From Gemmatimonadota bacterium (lineage in GTDB: Bacteria; Gemmatimonadota; Gemmatimonadetes; Longimicrobiales; Gaopeijiaceae): a stretch of 64,000 nt of DNA. The stretch spans positions 310,001-374,000 of the forward strand of contig JAWKQN010000004.1 of NCBI GenBank assembly GCA_041390125.1. The letters run 5' to 3'. The notes under the pieces are model-generated. The model was not told the origin of the DNA. It did not search any database and saw only the letters and a list, made by a program, of their open reading frames with translations. Shown here one piece after another: positions 34,402-43,603 of the stretch (position 1 is its first letter; each line of letters opens with the position of its first letter). The position numbers were made by a program, and so were the translations under genes.

Positions 34402-35325
34402 GTGTCGGTCCTGGTCGTTGGTAGTGTCGCGTTGGATTCGGTGATCACGCCGTTCGGCAAGGCCGACGAGGTGATCGGCGGCTCCGCGGTGTTCTTCTCC
34501 GCGGCGGCTTCGCTGTTCACCGATGTCCACGTGGTGGGCGTGGTCGGGCCCGACTACCCGCGTGCCGACCTGTCCTTCCTGACCGACCGCGGGGTGGATC
34601 TGTCCGGGGTGGAGACGGCGGAAGGCGAGTCGTTCCGCTGGGCCGGGAAGTACAGCTACGACCTGAACTCGCGCGAGACGCTGGACACGCGCCTCGGCGT
34701 GTTCGCCGACTTCCAGCCCCGTATCCCCGACGCCTTCCGGAACGCGCGGACCGTCTTCCTCGGCAACATCCACCCGTCGTTGCAGGCGAGCGTGCTCGAT
34801 CAGGTGGAGCGGCCGGACCTGGTGGCCTGCGACACCATGAACTTCTGGATCAACGGAGCCCGCGCCGAGCTCGAAGCCCTGTTGGGGCGGGTGGACCTGT
34901 TGATGGTCAACGACGAGGAGACCCGGCAGCTCGCGGACGAACCCAACCTGGTGAAGGCCGTGCGCTGGATCCAGGAGCGCGGTCCGCGCGCCGTGGTGGT
35001 GAAGAAGGGGGAGCACGGCGCCATGCTGTTCCACGAGAACGAGATCTTCTTCGTGCCCGGCTACCCGCTCGAGGACGTGCGCGACCCCACGGGGGCGGGG
35101 GACTCGTTCGCCGGTGGCTTCCTGGGCTACCTGGACTCCACGCCGCACTGGGACGATGGCGCCTGGCGCCGCGCGATGGTCTACGGCTCGGTGACCGGAT
35201 CGTTCGCCGTGGCCGACTTCTCCGTGCGGCGCTTCCGCACGCTGAGTCGGGACGAAGTGGCCGAGCGAGCCCGCCTGTTCCGTCGCCTGACGGCCGTCGA
35301 GTTCGAGATCGCCGATGCGCTCTGA
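34402..35325 (+). CDS. PfkB-family sugar/nucleoside kinase
   Basis: 307 residues from GTG 34402, which has GAGG at a normal distance. N-terminal VLVVGSVALDSVITPFG and GGSAVFFSAAASLF are the family opening; the C-terminal signature DPTGAGDSFAGGFLGY holds the catalytic Asp and the oxyanion-hole glycines. The substrate is not deducible; adenosine-kinase-like and ribokinase-like members look alike here. Its last 11 bases overlap purM, which hints at a purine or ribose context. Confidence 0.88.
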   Translation: MSVLVVGSVALDSVITPFGKADEVIGGSAVFFSAAASLFTDVHVVGVVGPDYPRADLSFLTDRGVDLSGVETAEGESFRWAGKYSYDLNSRETLDTRLGVFADFQPRIPDAFRNARTVFLGNIHPSLQASVLDQVERPDLVACDTMNFWINGARAELEALLGRVDLLMVNDEETRQLADEPNLVKAVRWIQERGPRAVVVKKGEHGAMLFHENEIFFVPGYPLEDVRDPTGAGDSFAGGFLGYLDSTPHWDDGAWRRAMVYGSVTGSFAVADFSVRRFRTLSRDEVAERARLFRRLTAVEFEIADAL

Positions 35326-36355
35326 GACCGGCGGTGTCGACTACCGGGCCACCGGCGTCGATCTCGACGCGGCCGAGCGCGCCAAGGAGGGGCTGCGCGA
35401 GCTGATCGCGCGCACGCGCGACACCAACACGCTGTCCGAGCTGGGCAGCTTCGGCGGTCTCTATGCCGTCCCGGACGGCGCCCGGCGGCCGGTCCTCGTC
35501 TCGAGCGCCGACGGCGTCGGTACCAAGCTCAAGGTGGCGTTCCAGAGTGGCCGACACGACACCATCGGTCGCGATCTGGTGAACCACTGCGTCAACGACA
35601 TCCTGGTCCAGGGGGCCCGTCCGCTCTTCTTCCTGGACTACCTGGCCACCGGGGTGCTGGACGGTGCCGTGGTCCAGGACGTGGTGCGGGGCGTGGCGGA
35701 AGCCTGCATCGACAACGGCTGTGCCCTGCTCGGCGGGGAGACGGCGCAGATGCCCGACTTCTACGCCGCGGGCGAATACGACCTGGCCGGTTTCATCGTA
35801 GGGCTGGTCGAGCGGGACCACCTCGTCGATGGCTCCGCGATCCGTGAAGGGGACGCGCTCGTCGCGCTGGGATCGTCCGGGCTGCACACCAACGGCTACA
35901 CGCTGGCCCGGCACATCGTGTTCGAACGGGCCGGGCTCGCGCTCGGCGACGAGCTTCCCGGTACGGGCGCTGCGGTGGTCGACGTGCTGCTCTCGGTGCA
36001 CCGCAGCTACCGCTCCGCGCTGCTGCCCGAGATCGAGGCCGGCATCGTGCGGGGGCTGGCCCACATCACGGGGGGAGGCATCCCGGGCAACCTGCCCCGG
36101 GTCCTGCCGGCAGGGCTCGGCGCCCGCGTGGATACGCGCAGCTGGGACGTCCCCGCGGTGTTCGGCTGGCTGCAGGAGGCGGGGGGCGTGGAGACCGCGG
36201 AGATGTACCGGGTCTTCAACATGGGCGTGGGCATGATCGTGGTCGTTCGGCCGGAGGACGTCGACGGCCTCGTCGAGCGCGTCCGCGCGGCGGGCGAGCA
36301 GGCCTGGCTCTGCGGATCCGTCGTGGCCGGCCACGGCGTGGACCTGCGGTCGTGA
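35315..36355 (+). CDS. purM: Phosphoribosylformylglycinamidine cyclo-ligase (AIR synthetase)
   Basis: 346 residues, usual length. PurM blocks: DYRATGVDLDAAERAKEGL, VSSADGVGTKLKVA, HCVNDILVQGARPLFFLDYLA, GGETAQMP, SSGLHTNGYTLAR and HITGGGIPGNLPRVLP. It makes aminoimidazole ribonucleotide from FGAM using ATP in the fifth step of purine synthesis. No other pur gene is adjacent. It overlaps pfkB-like upstream and the outer-membrane-like gene downstream (GTGA). Confidence 0.96.
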   Translation: MRSETGGVDYRATGVDLDAAERAKEGLRELIARTRDTNTLSELGSFGGLYAVPDGARRPVLVSSADGVGTKLKVAFQSGRHDTIGRDLVNHCVNDILVQGARPLFFLDYLATGVLDGAVVQDVVRGVAEACIDNGCALLGGETAQMPDFYAAGEYDLAGFIVGLVERDHLVDGSAIREGDALVALGSSGLHTNGYTLARHIVFERAGLALGDELPGTGAAVVDVLLSVHRSYRSALLPEIEAGIVRGLAHITGGGIPGNLPRVLPAGLGARVDTRSWDVPAVFGWLQEAGGVETAEMYRVFNMGVGMIVVVRPEDVDGLVERVRAAGEQAWLCGSVVAGHGVDLRS

Positions 36356-37296
36356 GCACGCGCGCTCCGCGCCGGTGGGCGGAGGCGGCGCTCGCCTGCC
36401 TCCTGGGGGCCGGGGCGACCGCTCCGCTCGGGGCGCAGTCGTCGGCCGGGGCGCTGGCCCAGGCCTGCGCGGCGGGGGCTCCCGCGGCGGTCGAGGCCTG
36501 TCGGGCGGCCGCGGCCGGGGCCCTGGGCCTCGGTCTGGGGAGCGCGCTCCTGAGCAGCGGTGGGTCGCTCGCGCCGGTGCCTCCCAACACCCTCGGCCGC
36601 CGACTCGCGGAGGGGGGGCCGCGGGTGGCCCTCTCGGCGCGTCTGCTCGGGGCCCGGGTGGAGACCTTGGGCCCGGGTCCGGAGCAGCCGCACGAGCAGT
36701 GGGGCTGGGGTCTGCGCACCGGCTTGTCCGCGGGCCTGTTCGACGGCTTCCGCCCCGTGCCCAGCGTGGGAGGCGTGTTGAGCGTCGACGGGTTCGCCCA
36801 CCTGGATCGCCTGGCCCTGGGCTCCGACGCCGTGGCCGAAGGGGCATGGGGGTACGGGGGCGGGCTCCGGATCGGGCTCCTGCGTGAATCCTTCACCGCC
36901 CCGGGCGTGTCCGTCGACCTGGCCTGGCAGCGTGCGGGACGGCTCGACCTGGGCACGGGCGCCGCACCGATCGCAACGGTCGAGGCCTCCACACGCTCGG
37001 CCCGGGTGAGCGTCGGCAAGGACCTGTTCGGCCTCGGGCTGGTCGCGGGCGCCGGACGCGACTGGACGCGACTCGATCTGGACGTGGACGCACCCGGTGG
37101 CGCCCCCGTGTCGGGGACCGTCGAGCCGGCGCGCGATGTCCTCTTCGTGGGGGCGAGCCTCAACTTCCTGGTCGTCCAGGTGGCCGGCGAGGCAGGGTGG
37201 ATGGGCGGAGCGTCGGATCCCGGACTGGCGGGCGCTCCCCTCGATCCGGGCAGCGACCGGCTCTTCGGAGGCCTGACCGTCCGCCTCGTGTTCTGA
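36352..37296 (+). CDS. Predicted outer-membrane beta-barrel protein, function unknown
   Basis: 314 residues. A signal peptide (RWAEAALACLLGAGATAPLGAQ) is followed by strands alternating Gly, aromatic and aliphatic residues. The protein ends in LTVRLVF, a terminal Phe typical of barrel proteins recognised by the Bam machinery. Nothing suggests an enzyme. It is translationally coupled to purM by a GTGA overlap and followed at three bases by ribD, an odd place for an envelope gene. I do not recognise the family. Confidence 0.7.
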   Translation: MSTRAPRRWAEAALACLLGAGATAPLGAQSSAGALAQACAAGAPAAVEACRAAAAGALGLGLGSALLSSGGSLAPVPPNTLGRRLAEGGPRVALSARLLGARVETLGPGPEQPHEQWGWGLRTGLSAGLFDGFRPVPSVGGVLSVDGFAHLDRLALGSDAVAEGAWGYGGGLRIGLLRESFTAPGVSVDLAWQRAGRLDLGTGAAPIATVEASTRSARVSVGKDLFGLGLVAGAGRDWTRLDLDVDAPGGAPVSGTVEPARDVLFVGASLNFLVVQVAGEAGWMGGASDPGLAGAPLDPGSDRLFGGLTVRLVF

Positions 37297-37299
37297 CCT

Positions 37300-38403
37300 G
37301 TGAACGCGGTCCATCCCGTCGACCGGCTCCACCTCGAGCGGGCGTTCGGCCTGGCGCGGCGGGGATGGGGCCGCGTGCACCCGAATCCGATGGTGGGGTG
37401 TGTGCTGGTCCGCGACGGGGCGGTCGTCGGCGAGGGCTGGCATGAGCAGTACGGGGGGCCGCATGCCGAGCGCGTCGCGTTGGGGCGGGCCGGTGCGTCG
37501 GCACGGGGCAGCACGGCGTACGTGAGCCTGGAGCCCTGCGCCCACCATGGGAAGACGCCCCCGTGCACGGACGCCCTGATCGACGCCGGCGTGGCCCGCG
37601 TCGTCTACGGCGTGGCCGACCCCGACCGCGTGGCCGCGGGTGGCGCCCACCGGCTCGCGGAGGCCGGGGTGGACGTCGTGGGACCGGTGTTCGGCCCCGA
37701 CCGGGGACGGCAGGAGAACCCCCTGTTCTTCCACGCGCGAGAGGCCGGGGGGCCTTTCGTCGCGCTCAAGCTCGCCATGGGTCTGGACGGCCGTCTCTCC
37801 GAGCGGTCGGGTGCTCCGTCACGGGTCACCGGTCCCGAAGCCCGGGCGGAGGCCCACCGGCTGCGCGCCGGCTACGACGCCGTGGCCGTCGGGATCGGGA
37901 CGGTCCTCGCCGACGACCCGCTCCTCACCGTGCGCGAGGGCCCGGTCCACCCGCGCGTTCCGCCGGCTCGCGTCGTCCTGGACTCGGCGCTGCGCGTGCC
38001 CGCGACGGCACGGCTGCTCGCGGACGTCGCCACGCTCCCATTGCACGTCTTCGCCGCGGCGGACGCGGCGCCCGAGGCGGAGGCGCGGCTCACGGAACGG
38101 GGTGTGTCGGTGCACCGCGTCCCACGCGGTGCGTCCGGGGCGCTGCAGCTGGGCGCCGTGCTGGATACCTGTGCACGGCTCGGGCTGACCTCCGTCTTCT
38201 TCGAGGGTGGGGGGCGCCTGGGCACGTCGCTGCTGGCCGAGGGGCGCGTGGACCGCCTCCATCTCTTCCTCGCGCCCCGCTTCCTGGGCCCGCTCGGCAC
38301 GCCTGCCTTCGGGGAGGCCCTCACCCCTTCCGGGTGGCGCCCCGTGGAGGAGCCCCGCACGCTCGGGCGCGACCTGCTGCTCACCCTGGAACCGGAGCGC
38401 TGA
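37300..38403 (+). CDS. ribD: Bifunctional riboflavin deaminase/reductase
   Basis: 367 residues. The N-terminal cytidine-deaminase-like domain has the zinc ligands in GGPHAERVAL and EPCAHHGKTPPC. The C-terminal reductase domain starts near residue 145 (FVALKLAMGLDGRLS) and has GIGTVLADDPLLTVR and FFEGGGRLG. It catalyses the deamination and side-chain reduction steps after GTP cyclohydrolase II. The stop and the ribE start share one base (TGATG). No FMN riboswitch can fit, as the preceding gene ends three bases upstream. Confidence 0.95.
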   Translation: MNAVHPVDRLHLERAFGLARRGWGRVHPNPMVGCVLVRDGAVVGEGWHEQYGGPHAERVALGRAGASARGSTAYVSLEPCAHHGKTPPCTDALIDAGVARVVYGVADPDRVAAGGAHRLAEAGVDVVGPVFGPDRGRQENPLFFHAREAGGPFVALKLAMGLDGRLSERSGAPSRVTGPEARAEAHRLRAGYDAVAVGIGTVLADDPLLTVREGPVHPRVPPARVVLDSALRVPATARLLADVATLPLHVFAAADAAPEAEARLTERGVSVHRVPRGASGALQLGAVLDTCARLGLTSVFFEGGGRLGTSLLAEGRVDRLHLFLAPRFLGPLGTPAFGEALTPSGWRPVEEPRTLGRDLLLTLEPER

Positions 38404-39062
38404 TGTTCACCGGGATCGTGGAGGCCGTCGGCGAGGTGACGCGGCTGGAGCCGCGAGGCCGGGAGGGCCGGCGGATGTCACTGCGGGCGCCCGGCCTCGT
38501 CGCCTCGCTCGCGCTCGGGGACTCCGTGGCCGTCGACGGCGCCTGCCTGACCGTGGAGACGCTCTCCGAAGACGGATTCACCGTGACGGCCGTCGAGGCT
38601 ACGCTCGCGCGGACGATCCTGGGCGGGTACCGGGAAGGCAGCGGCGTGAACCTCGAGCGGGCGGCCCGCCTGGGCGATCGCATGGACGGTCACCTGGTGC
38701 AGGGCCACGTGGACGGCGTGGGCACCCTGCAGGAGGTGGGCGGGGGGGAGGCTTCGCGCGTCCTGCGCTTCCGGATCCCCGCGGCGATCTGGCGCCAGAC
38801 GGTCTCGCAGGGCTCGATCGCCATCAACGGCGTGAGCCTGACGGTGCAGCGGCTCCTGCCTCCCGACGAGGTCGAGATCGCCATCATCCCCTTCACGGCG
38901 CAGCACACCAATCTGGGCCGCCTCGAGCCCGGGGCGCGCGTCAACGTGGAGGGGGACCTGATCGCGAAGTACGTGGGTAGGATGCTCGCCCCGCACACCG
39001 GGGCCGCGGCGGAACCCGACCCGGCCCGGCCCGCGGGCGATCCGGAGGAGGAACGCACGTGA
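38403..39062 (+). CDS. ribE: Riboflavin synthase
   Basis: 219 residues with the characteristic internal repeat of two lumazine-binding barrels. The start MFTGIVEAVGEV is diagnostic. Repeat 1 has AVDGACLTVE, repeat 2 has LVQGHVDGVG and AINGVSLTV. It dismutates two 6,7-dimethyl-8-ribityllumazines to riboflavin. A Pro/Ala-rich 25-residue tail is extra. The stop overlaps the ribBA start (GTGA). Confidence 0.95.
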   Translation: MFTGIVEAVGEVTRLEPRGREGRRMSLRAPGLVASLALGDSVAVDGACLTVETLSEDGFTVTAVEATLARTILGGYREGSGVNLERAARLGDRMDGHLVQGHVDGVGTLQEVGGGEASRVLRFRIPAAIWRQTVSQGSIAINGVSLTVQRLLPPDEVEIAIIPFTAQHTNLGRLEPGARVNVEGDLIAKYVGRMLAPHTGAAAEPDPARPAGDPEEERT

Positions 39063-40261
39063 CCCGCTTCAGCTCCGTGGAGGAGGCCGTCGCCGCCTTC
39101 GCGGAAGGCCGCATGATCATCGTCGCCGACGATGAGAGTCGCGAGAACGAAGGCGACCTGGTCGCCGCGGCCGAGTCGATCACGCCCGAGACGGTCAACT
39201 TCATGACCCAACACGGGCGGGGCCTGATCTGCGTGGCCCTCACACGGGAACGGGCGGACGAGCTTTCCCTCCCGTTGATGACCGACAACAACTCCGATCC
39301 CCAGCGCACGGCGTTCACCGTCTCGGTCGACGCCCATCAGCGCTTCGGCGTCACCACCGGCATCAGCGCGCACGATCGGGCGACCACCATCCGCCTGCTC
39401 GCGGAGCCGTCGACCCGTCCGGACGACCTGCGCCGGCCGGGCCACGTCTTTCCCCTGCGGGCCCAGCCGGGTGGGGTGCTGCGTCGGGTGGGGCAGACGG
39501 AGGCCGCCGTGGACCTGGCCCGGCTGGCCGGGCTGCGACCGGTGGGGGTGATCTGCGAGATCCTCAACGCCGACGGCACCATGGCCCGGCGGCCCCAACT
39601 CGAGACCATCGCGCAGGAATACGACCTCCCGTTCATCACGGTCGCGCAGCTGGTCTCGTACCGTCTCGGCAAGGAGCGCCTCGTGCGCCGGATCGCCGAG
39701 GCGGAGCTGCCCACCCCGCACGGCTCCTTCCGGATCATCGGATACGCCAACGTCATCGACGAGCGCGAGCACGTGGCGCTCGTGCGCGGGGACGTGGAGG
39801 GCAGGCCGGACGTCCTGGTGCGGATGCACTCCGAGTGCCTGACCGGAGACGTGTTCGGTTCGCTGCGCTGCGACTGCGGTGCACAGCTGGACGCGGCGAT
39901 GGCGCGCATCGCCGCGGAAGGGCAGGGGGCCATCGTCTACCTGCGGCAGGAGGGGCGGGGGATCGGCCTCGGGAACAAGCTCCGGGCCTATCACCTGCAG
40001 GACCGCGGCCGCGACACCGTGGAGGCCAACGAGGAGCTCGGCTTCGCGCCCGACCTGCGCGACTACGGGATCGGGGCCCAGATCCTGCTGGATCTCGGGC
40101 TCAGCTCCATCCGGATCCTGACCAACAATCCCAAGAAGATCGTGGGGCTGGAGGGCTACGGCCTCACGGTCGCCGGCAGGGAGCCGCTGCACATCTCGCC
40201 GGATGATCACAACCGGCGCTATCTCGAGGCCAAGCGCGCCAAGCTCGGCCACCTCCTCTGA
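39059..40261 (+). CDS. ribBA: Bifunctional DHBP synthase / GTP cyclohydrolase II
   Basis: 400 residues. Residues 1-200 are 3,4-dihydroxy-2-butanone 4-phosphate synthase, with DDESRENEGDLV, TQHGRGLICVAL and the GGVLRRVGQTEAAVDLA loop. Residues 201-400 are GTP cyclohydrolase II with zinc ligands in SECLTGDVFGSLRCDCG, then YLRQEGRGIGL and RILTNNPKK. It starts both branches of riboflavin synthesis. In the DHBP half, PGHVFPLRAQPGGVL is intact, so both halves should be active. Confidence 0.95.
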   Translation: MTRFSSVEEAVAAFAEGRMIIVADDESRENEGDLVAAAESITPETVNFMTQHGRGLICVALTRERADELSLPLMTDNNSDPQRTAFTVSVDAHQRFGVTTGISAHDRATTIRLLAEPSTRPDDLRRPGHVFPLRAQPGGVLRRVGQTEAAVDLARLAGLRPVGVICEILNADGTMARRPQLETIAQEYDLPFITVAQLVSYRLGKERLVRRIAEAELPTPHGSFRIIGYANVIDEREHVALVRGDVEGRPDVLVRMHSECLTGDVFGSLRCDCGAQLDAAMARIAAEGQGAIVYLRQEGRGIGLGNKLRAYHLQDRGRDTVEANEELGFAPDLRDYGIGAQILLDLGLSSIRILTNNPKKIVGLEGYGLTVAGREPLHISPDDHNRRYLEAKRAKLGHLL

Positions 40262-40276
40262 CCCGGAAGCGTTCCC

Positions 40277-40747
40277 GTGGAGTTCGAAGGACGACTGGAC
40301 GGCACCGGCCGCCGCGTGGCCGTGGTGGTGTCCCGCTTCAACAGCCTCATCACCGATGCGCTGCTGTCCGGTGCGCTGGACGCGCTGCGGCGACACGGCA
40401 CCGCCGACGATGCGGTGGACGTGGTGCGGGTGCCCGGTGCCTGGGAGCTCCCTGGAGCGGTGGCGCGGGTGCTGGAGCGCGGCGGGTATGATGCGGTCGT
40501 GACCCTGGGGTGCGTGATCCGCGGTGCCACGCCGCACTTCGACTACGTGGCGGGGGAAGCGGCCCGGGGGATCGGTGAGATGGCGCGGACCGCGCCCGTG
40601 CCCATCACGTTCGGCGTGTTGACCACGGACACGCTGGAGCAGGCGCTGGAGCGGGCGGGAAGCAAAGCGGGCAACAAGGGGTGGGACGCAGCCGTCTCGG
40701 CGCTCGAGATGATCGGCGTCTATGCTGCCCTGGAGCGTGACGCGTGA
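40277..40747 (+). CDS. ribH: 6,7-dimethyl-8-ribityllumazine synthase
   Basis: 156 residues. RFNSLITDALLSGALDAL, VPGAWELPGA, LGCVIRGATPHFDYV and FGVLTTDTLEQALERAG are the standard substrate and subunit-contact blocks. The His of the PHFDYV block is the general base. It condenses the RibA/D product with DHBP. With ribD, ribE and ribBA upstream it completes the riboflavin set. The stop overlaps nusB. Confidence 0.95.
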   Translation: MEFEGRLDGTGRRVAVVVSRFNSLITDALLSGALDALRRHGTADDAVDVVRVPGAWELPGAVARVLERGGYDAVVTLGCVIRGATPHFDYVAGEAARGIGEMARTAPVPITFGVLTTDTLEQALERAGSKAGNKGWDAAVSALEMIGVYAALERDA

Positions 40748-41199
40748 ACCGCGCCGGTCGCGCCCGCAGTCATCTGGACCGCAGCCGCGCGCGCGCCTGG
40801 GCGGTCCAGGTGCTGTACCAGTGGGAGATGACGGGCGCGGGGACGCCGCGTGAGGCGCTGGCCGACATGATGCGCCGGCGGCACATCGCGCCTCCCCGCG
40901 TGCCGTACCTGCGCGCCCTGGTGGAAGCGTACGGCACCTCGGCGGACTCCATCGACGAGCGCCTGCGGGGCGCGCTCAAGAACTGGCGGCTGGAACGGCT
41001 CGCCGCCCTCGACCGGGCCATCCTGCGCGTCGGGGCCACGGAGCTGCTGGCCATGGAAGACGTGCCCGGGAACGCCGCCATCCACGAGGCGGTGCTTCTG
41101 GCCGAGCGATACGGCGGCCCCGACTCCCCCCCGTTCGTGAACGGCGTGCTCGAAGCGCTCCGCAGGCTCGCGCCCGAGGGCAGCCTACGCGCGCCTTGA
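40744..41199 (+). CDS. nusB: Transcription antitermination factor NusB
   Basis: 151 residues. The all-helical NusB fold is recognisable from RSRARAWAVQVLYQWEMTG near residue 13, then RLAALDRAILRVGATELL and the terminal FVNGVLEALRR. It binds BoxA RNA with NusE (S10) for antitermination of rRNA transcription. ribH-nusB adjacency is widely conserved. Confidence 0.93.
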   Translation: MNRAGRARSHLDRSRARAWAVQVLYQWEMTGAGTPREALADMMRRRHIAPPRVPYLRALVEAYGTSADSIDERLRGALKNWRLERLAALDRAILRVGATELLAMEDVPGNAAIHEAVLLAERYGGPDSPPFVNGVLEALRRLAPEGSLRAP

Positions 41200-42314
41200 G
41201 GATCCTCGTCCTCAACTGGCTCGATCGCGACAATCCCCAGGCGGGCGGAGCCGAGCTGCACCTGCACGAGACCTTCGGCCGTCTCGTCGAGCGGGGCCAC
41301 CAGGTGGACCTGGTGTGCTCGGGCTGGGACGGGGCCCCGTCGGATGTGCGACTGGACGGCATCGACGTGCACCGCTGCGGAGGCCGGTACACCCACGCGC
41401 TGTGCGCGCGCGGGCGCGCCCGCGCGCTGATCCGCGAGCGACGTCCGGACGTCGTCGTCGAGGACCTCAACAAGATCCCGCTCTTCGCGCCGCTGTGGTC
41501 GGAGGTGCCGGTGCTGCTGCTCGTGCACCATCTGTTCGGCGAGACCGCGTTCGCCGAAGCGGGCTTCCCTCTGGCTGCGACCACCTGGCTCCTGGAGCGT
41601 CCCGTCCCGCGCGTGTATGCGAACGTCCCCGTGGTGGCGGTGTCGGAGAGCACGCGTGCGGACCTGGTGGCGCGCGGCGTGAGCGCCACCCGGATCGCGG
41701 TCATCCCCAACGGGCTCGACCACGACCTGTATCGACCGGGGCCTGCGCAGGATCGCTTCCCCGATCCCACGCTCCTGTGCCTGGGCCGGGTCAAGCGCTA
41801 CAAACGGATCGAGCTGACCCTGGATGCCCTGGTCCAGGTCCGCGCGACGATCCCGGACGCGCGGCTGCTGGTCGCCGGTACGGGTGACCACGAGCCCGCG
41901 CTGCGGGCGTACGCAGAGGGGCTCGGGCTCGGGAACGCCGTCGAGTTTCTCGGGTTTGTCTCCGAGCCGCGGAAGGTCGAGCTGCTGCAGAGGGCCTGGG
42001 TGCACGTCTTCACGTCCCCCAAGGAAGGGTGGGGGCTGACCAACCTGGAAGCGGCGGCCTGTGCCACCCCGAGCGTGGTCAGCGACTCGCCGGGTCTCCG
42101 GGAGTCGGTCCTGGACGGCCGCACCGGGTGGAGGGTCCCGCACGGCGACCTGCCCGCGCTGGGTGCGGCGCTCACCAAGGCGCTCCAGGACGGCCCTGAA
42201 CGGGCCCGCCGTGGGCAGGCGGCCCTGGAGTTCGCGGCCCGCTTCACGTGGGATCGGACGGCGCAGGAGATGGAACGCGCCCTGCAGATGGCCGCCGCGG
42301 TGGACCATCCATAG
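41196..42314 (+). CDS. Family 4 glycosyltransferase
   Basis: 372 residues, GT-B fold. The N-terminal half has NPQAGGAELHLHETFGRLVERGH, the second half VIPNGLDHDLY, LCLGRVKRYKRIEL and the EX7E catalytic block SPKEGWGLTNLEA. It probably uses a nucleotide-activated sugar; the acceptor is unknown. The TTG start overlaps the nusB stop (TTGA). It is not next to other polysaccharide genes. Confidence 0.87.
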   Translation: MRILVLNWLDRDNPQAGGAELHLHETFGRLVERGHQVDLVCSGWDGAPSDVRLDGIDVHRCGGRYTHALCARGRARALIRERRPDVVVEDLNKIPLFAPLWSEVPVLLLVHHLFGETAFAEAGFPLAATTWLLERPVPRVYANVPVVAVSESTRADLVARGVSATRIAVIPNGLDHDLYRPGPAQDRFPDPTLLCLGRVKRYKRIELTLDALVQVRATIPDARLLVAGTGDHEPALRAYAEGLGLGNAVEFLGFVSEPRKVELLQRAWVHVFTSPKEGWGLTNLEAAACATPSVVSDSPGLRESVLDGRTGWRVPHGDLPALGAALTKALQDGPERARRGQAALEFAARFTWDRTAQEMERALQMAAAVDHP

Positions 42315-42323
42315 AATGGGGGA

Positions 42324-42644
42324 ATGATGCAGGTTCGGATCAGCAGCCGGAGATGTGAGGTCCCGGAGGCCGCCAAACGGCGGGCCGAGCAGCGGATCCA
42401 GAAGATGGTCCGCTACGACGCCCGCCTGAGCGCCGCCGAGGTGGTGTTCTCGGAGGAGCGCCACGTGCGCAAGGTCGAGGGCATCCTCTCGCTGGACGGT
42501 TCCGAGCCCCTGGTGGCCACGGGGGAGGGCGACCAGTTCCTGGAGGCGGTCGATCGCCTGTGCGAGCGCCTCAATCGTCGCCTCCGACGCCGGAGGGCGG
42601 CGCTCAAGGAGCGGCGCGTCGGGTCCGGGGACGGGAGCGTGTGA
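42324..42644 (+). CDS. hpf: Short ribosome hibernation-promoting factor
   Basis: 106 residues: beta-alpha-beta fold beginning MQVRISSRRCEVPEAAKRRAE, then VVFSEERHVRKVEGIL and a Lys/Arg-rich end. It lacks the C-terminal extension of long HPF, so it is of the short HPF/YfiA type that binds the 30S decoding centre in stationary phase. The stop overlaps hprK (GTGA). hpf beside PTS genes recurs in several phyla. Confidence 0.88.
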   Translation: MMQVRISSRRCEVPEAAKRRAEQRIQKMVRYDARLSAAEVVFSEERHVRKVEGILSLDGSEPLVATGEGDQFLEAVDRLCERLNRRLRRRRAALKERRVGSGDGSV

Positions 42645-43603
42645 CCCCTTCGCTGACCGTCGAGGAGCTCGTCCGGGCGCGCTCGGAGGTCCTCGATCTG
42701 ACGCCCCTCAACCCGGGGGTCGCACTCGACCGACCCATCCGCGATCCGGACGTCTCGGGTCCCGGCCTCGCGTTGGCGGGGTTCTTCGAGCGCTTCCCGG
42801 CCGATCGCGTGCAGGTGTTCGGCGAGACCGAGATGAAGTACCTGGCCACGCTTTCGGCAGACGTCGCCGAAGCCCGCATCCGGGATCTCTTCGGGCACGG
42901 CATGCCGGCGGCCTTCGTCAGCAAAGGCCTGGAGGTGGCGGACTGGTTCGTGGAGGCGGCCACGGCCCAGGGGGTGCCCCTGTTCCGCTCTCCGCTCCCG
43001 ACGCGGGAGGTGTTCCGGATCGTGGCGCCCTGGGTGGAGGGTGGCCTGGCCCCGTCCGAGGCCCTGCACGGATCGCTCGCCGACGTCTACGGCGTGGGCT
43101 TGCTGTTCACCGGGGACTCCGGCGTCGGCAAGTCCGAATGCGTGCTCGATCTCGTGGAGCGTGGGCATCGCCTGGTCGCCGACGACATGGTCATCGCCGC
43201 TCGTCGGGGACGCACGGTGCTCATCGGTCGTGCGCACGATCGCCAGGGCCACCACATGGAGATCCGCGGCGTCGGCATCATCGACGTGCAGGCGCTCTTC
43301 GGGATCCGCGCCATCCGCCAGCAGAAGCGCATCGAGGTCGTCGTGAACCTGGCGTTGTGGAACGCCGAGACCACCTACGATCGCACGGGTCTGCAGCGGA
43401 GCTCCCGCACCATCCTCGGCGTCACGCTTCCCGAGATCACGATCCCTCTGAATCCGGGAAAGAACGTCACCGTGATCTCCGAGGTCGTGGCCATGGACCA
43501 CCTGCTGCGCTACTCGGGGGTGGATTCGGCCCAGGCGTTCGACCGGCGCCTCCGCGCGGCCATGGCTCCCGTGCGCGAGTACCTCGAGGAGGACTATGAG
43601 TGA
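42641..43603 (+). CDS. hprK: HPr kinase/phosphorylase
   Basis: 320 residues. An N-terminal regulatory domain is followed by the catalytic domain with Walker A GDSGVGKSE near residue 153, LVADDMV, the RGVGIIDV signature near residue 207 and RQQKRIEVVV. It phosphorylates a serine of HPr with ATP or PPi and reverses it with phosphate. The adjacent HPr keeps that serine, so the circuit is complete here. The GTG start overlaps the hpf stop. Confidence 0.94.
   Translation: MTPSLTVEELVRARSEVLDLTPLNPGVALDRPIRDPDVSGPGLALAGFFERFPADRVQVFGETEMKYLATLSADVAEARIRDLFGHGMPAAFVSKGLEVADWFVEAATAQGVPLFRSPLPTREVFRIVAPWVEGGLAPSEALHGSLADVYGVGLLFTGDSGVGKSECVLDLVERGHRLVADDMVIAARRGRTVLIGRAHDRQGHHMEIRGVGIIDVQALFGIRAIRQQKRIEVVVNLALWNAETTYDRTGLQRSSRTILGVTLPEITIPLNPGKNVTVISEVVAMDHLLRYSGVDSAQAFDRRLRAAMAPVREYLEEDYE

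Noticed and set aside
37297..37299. FMN riboswitch before ribD
   Set aside because: Only three bases separate ribD from the preceding gene.
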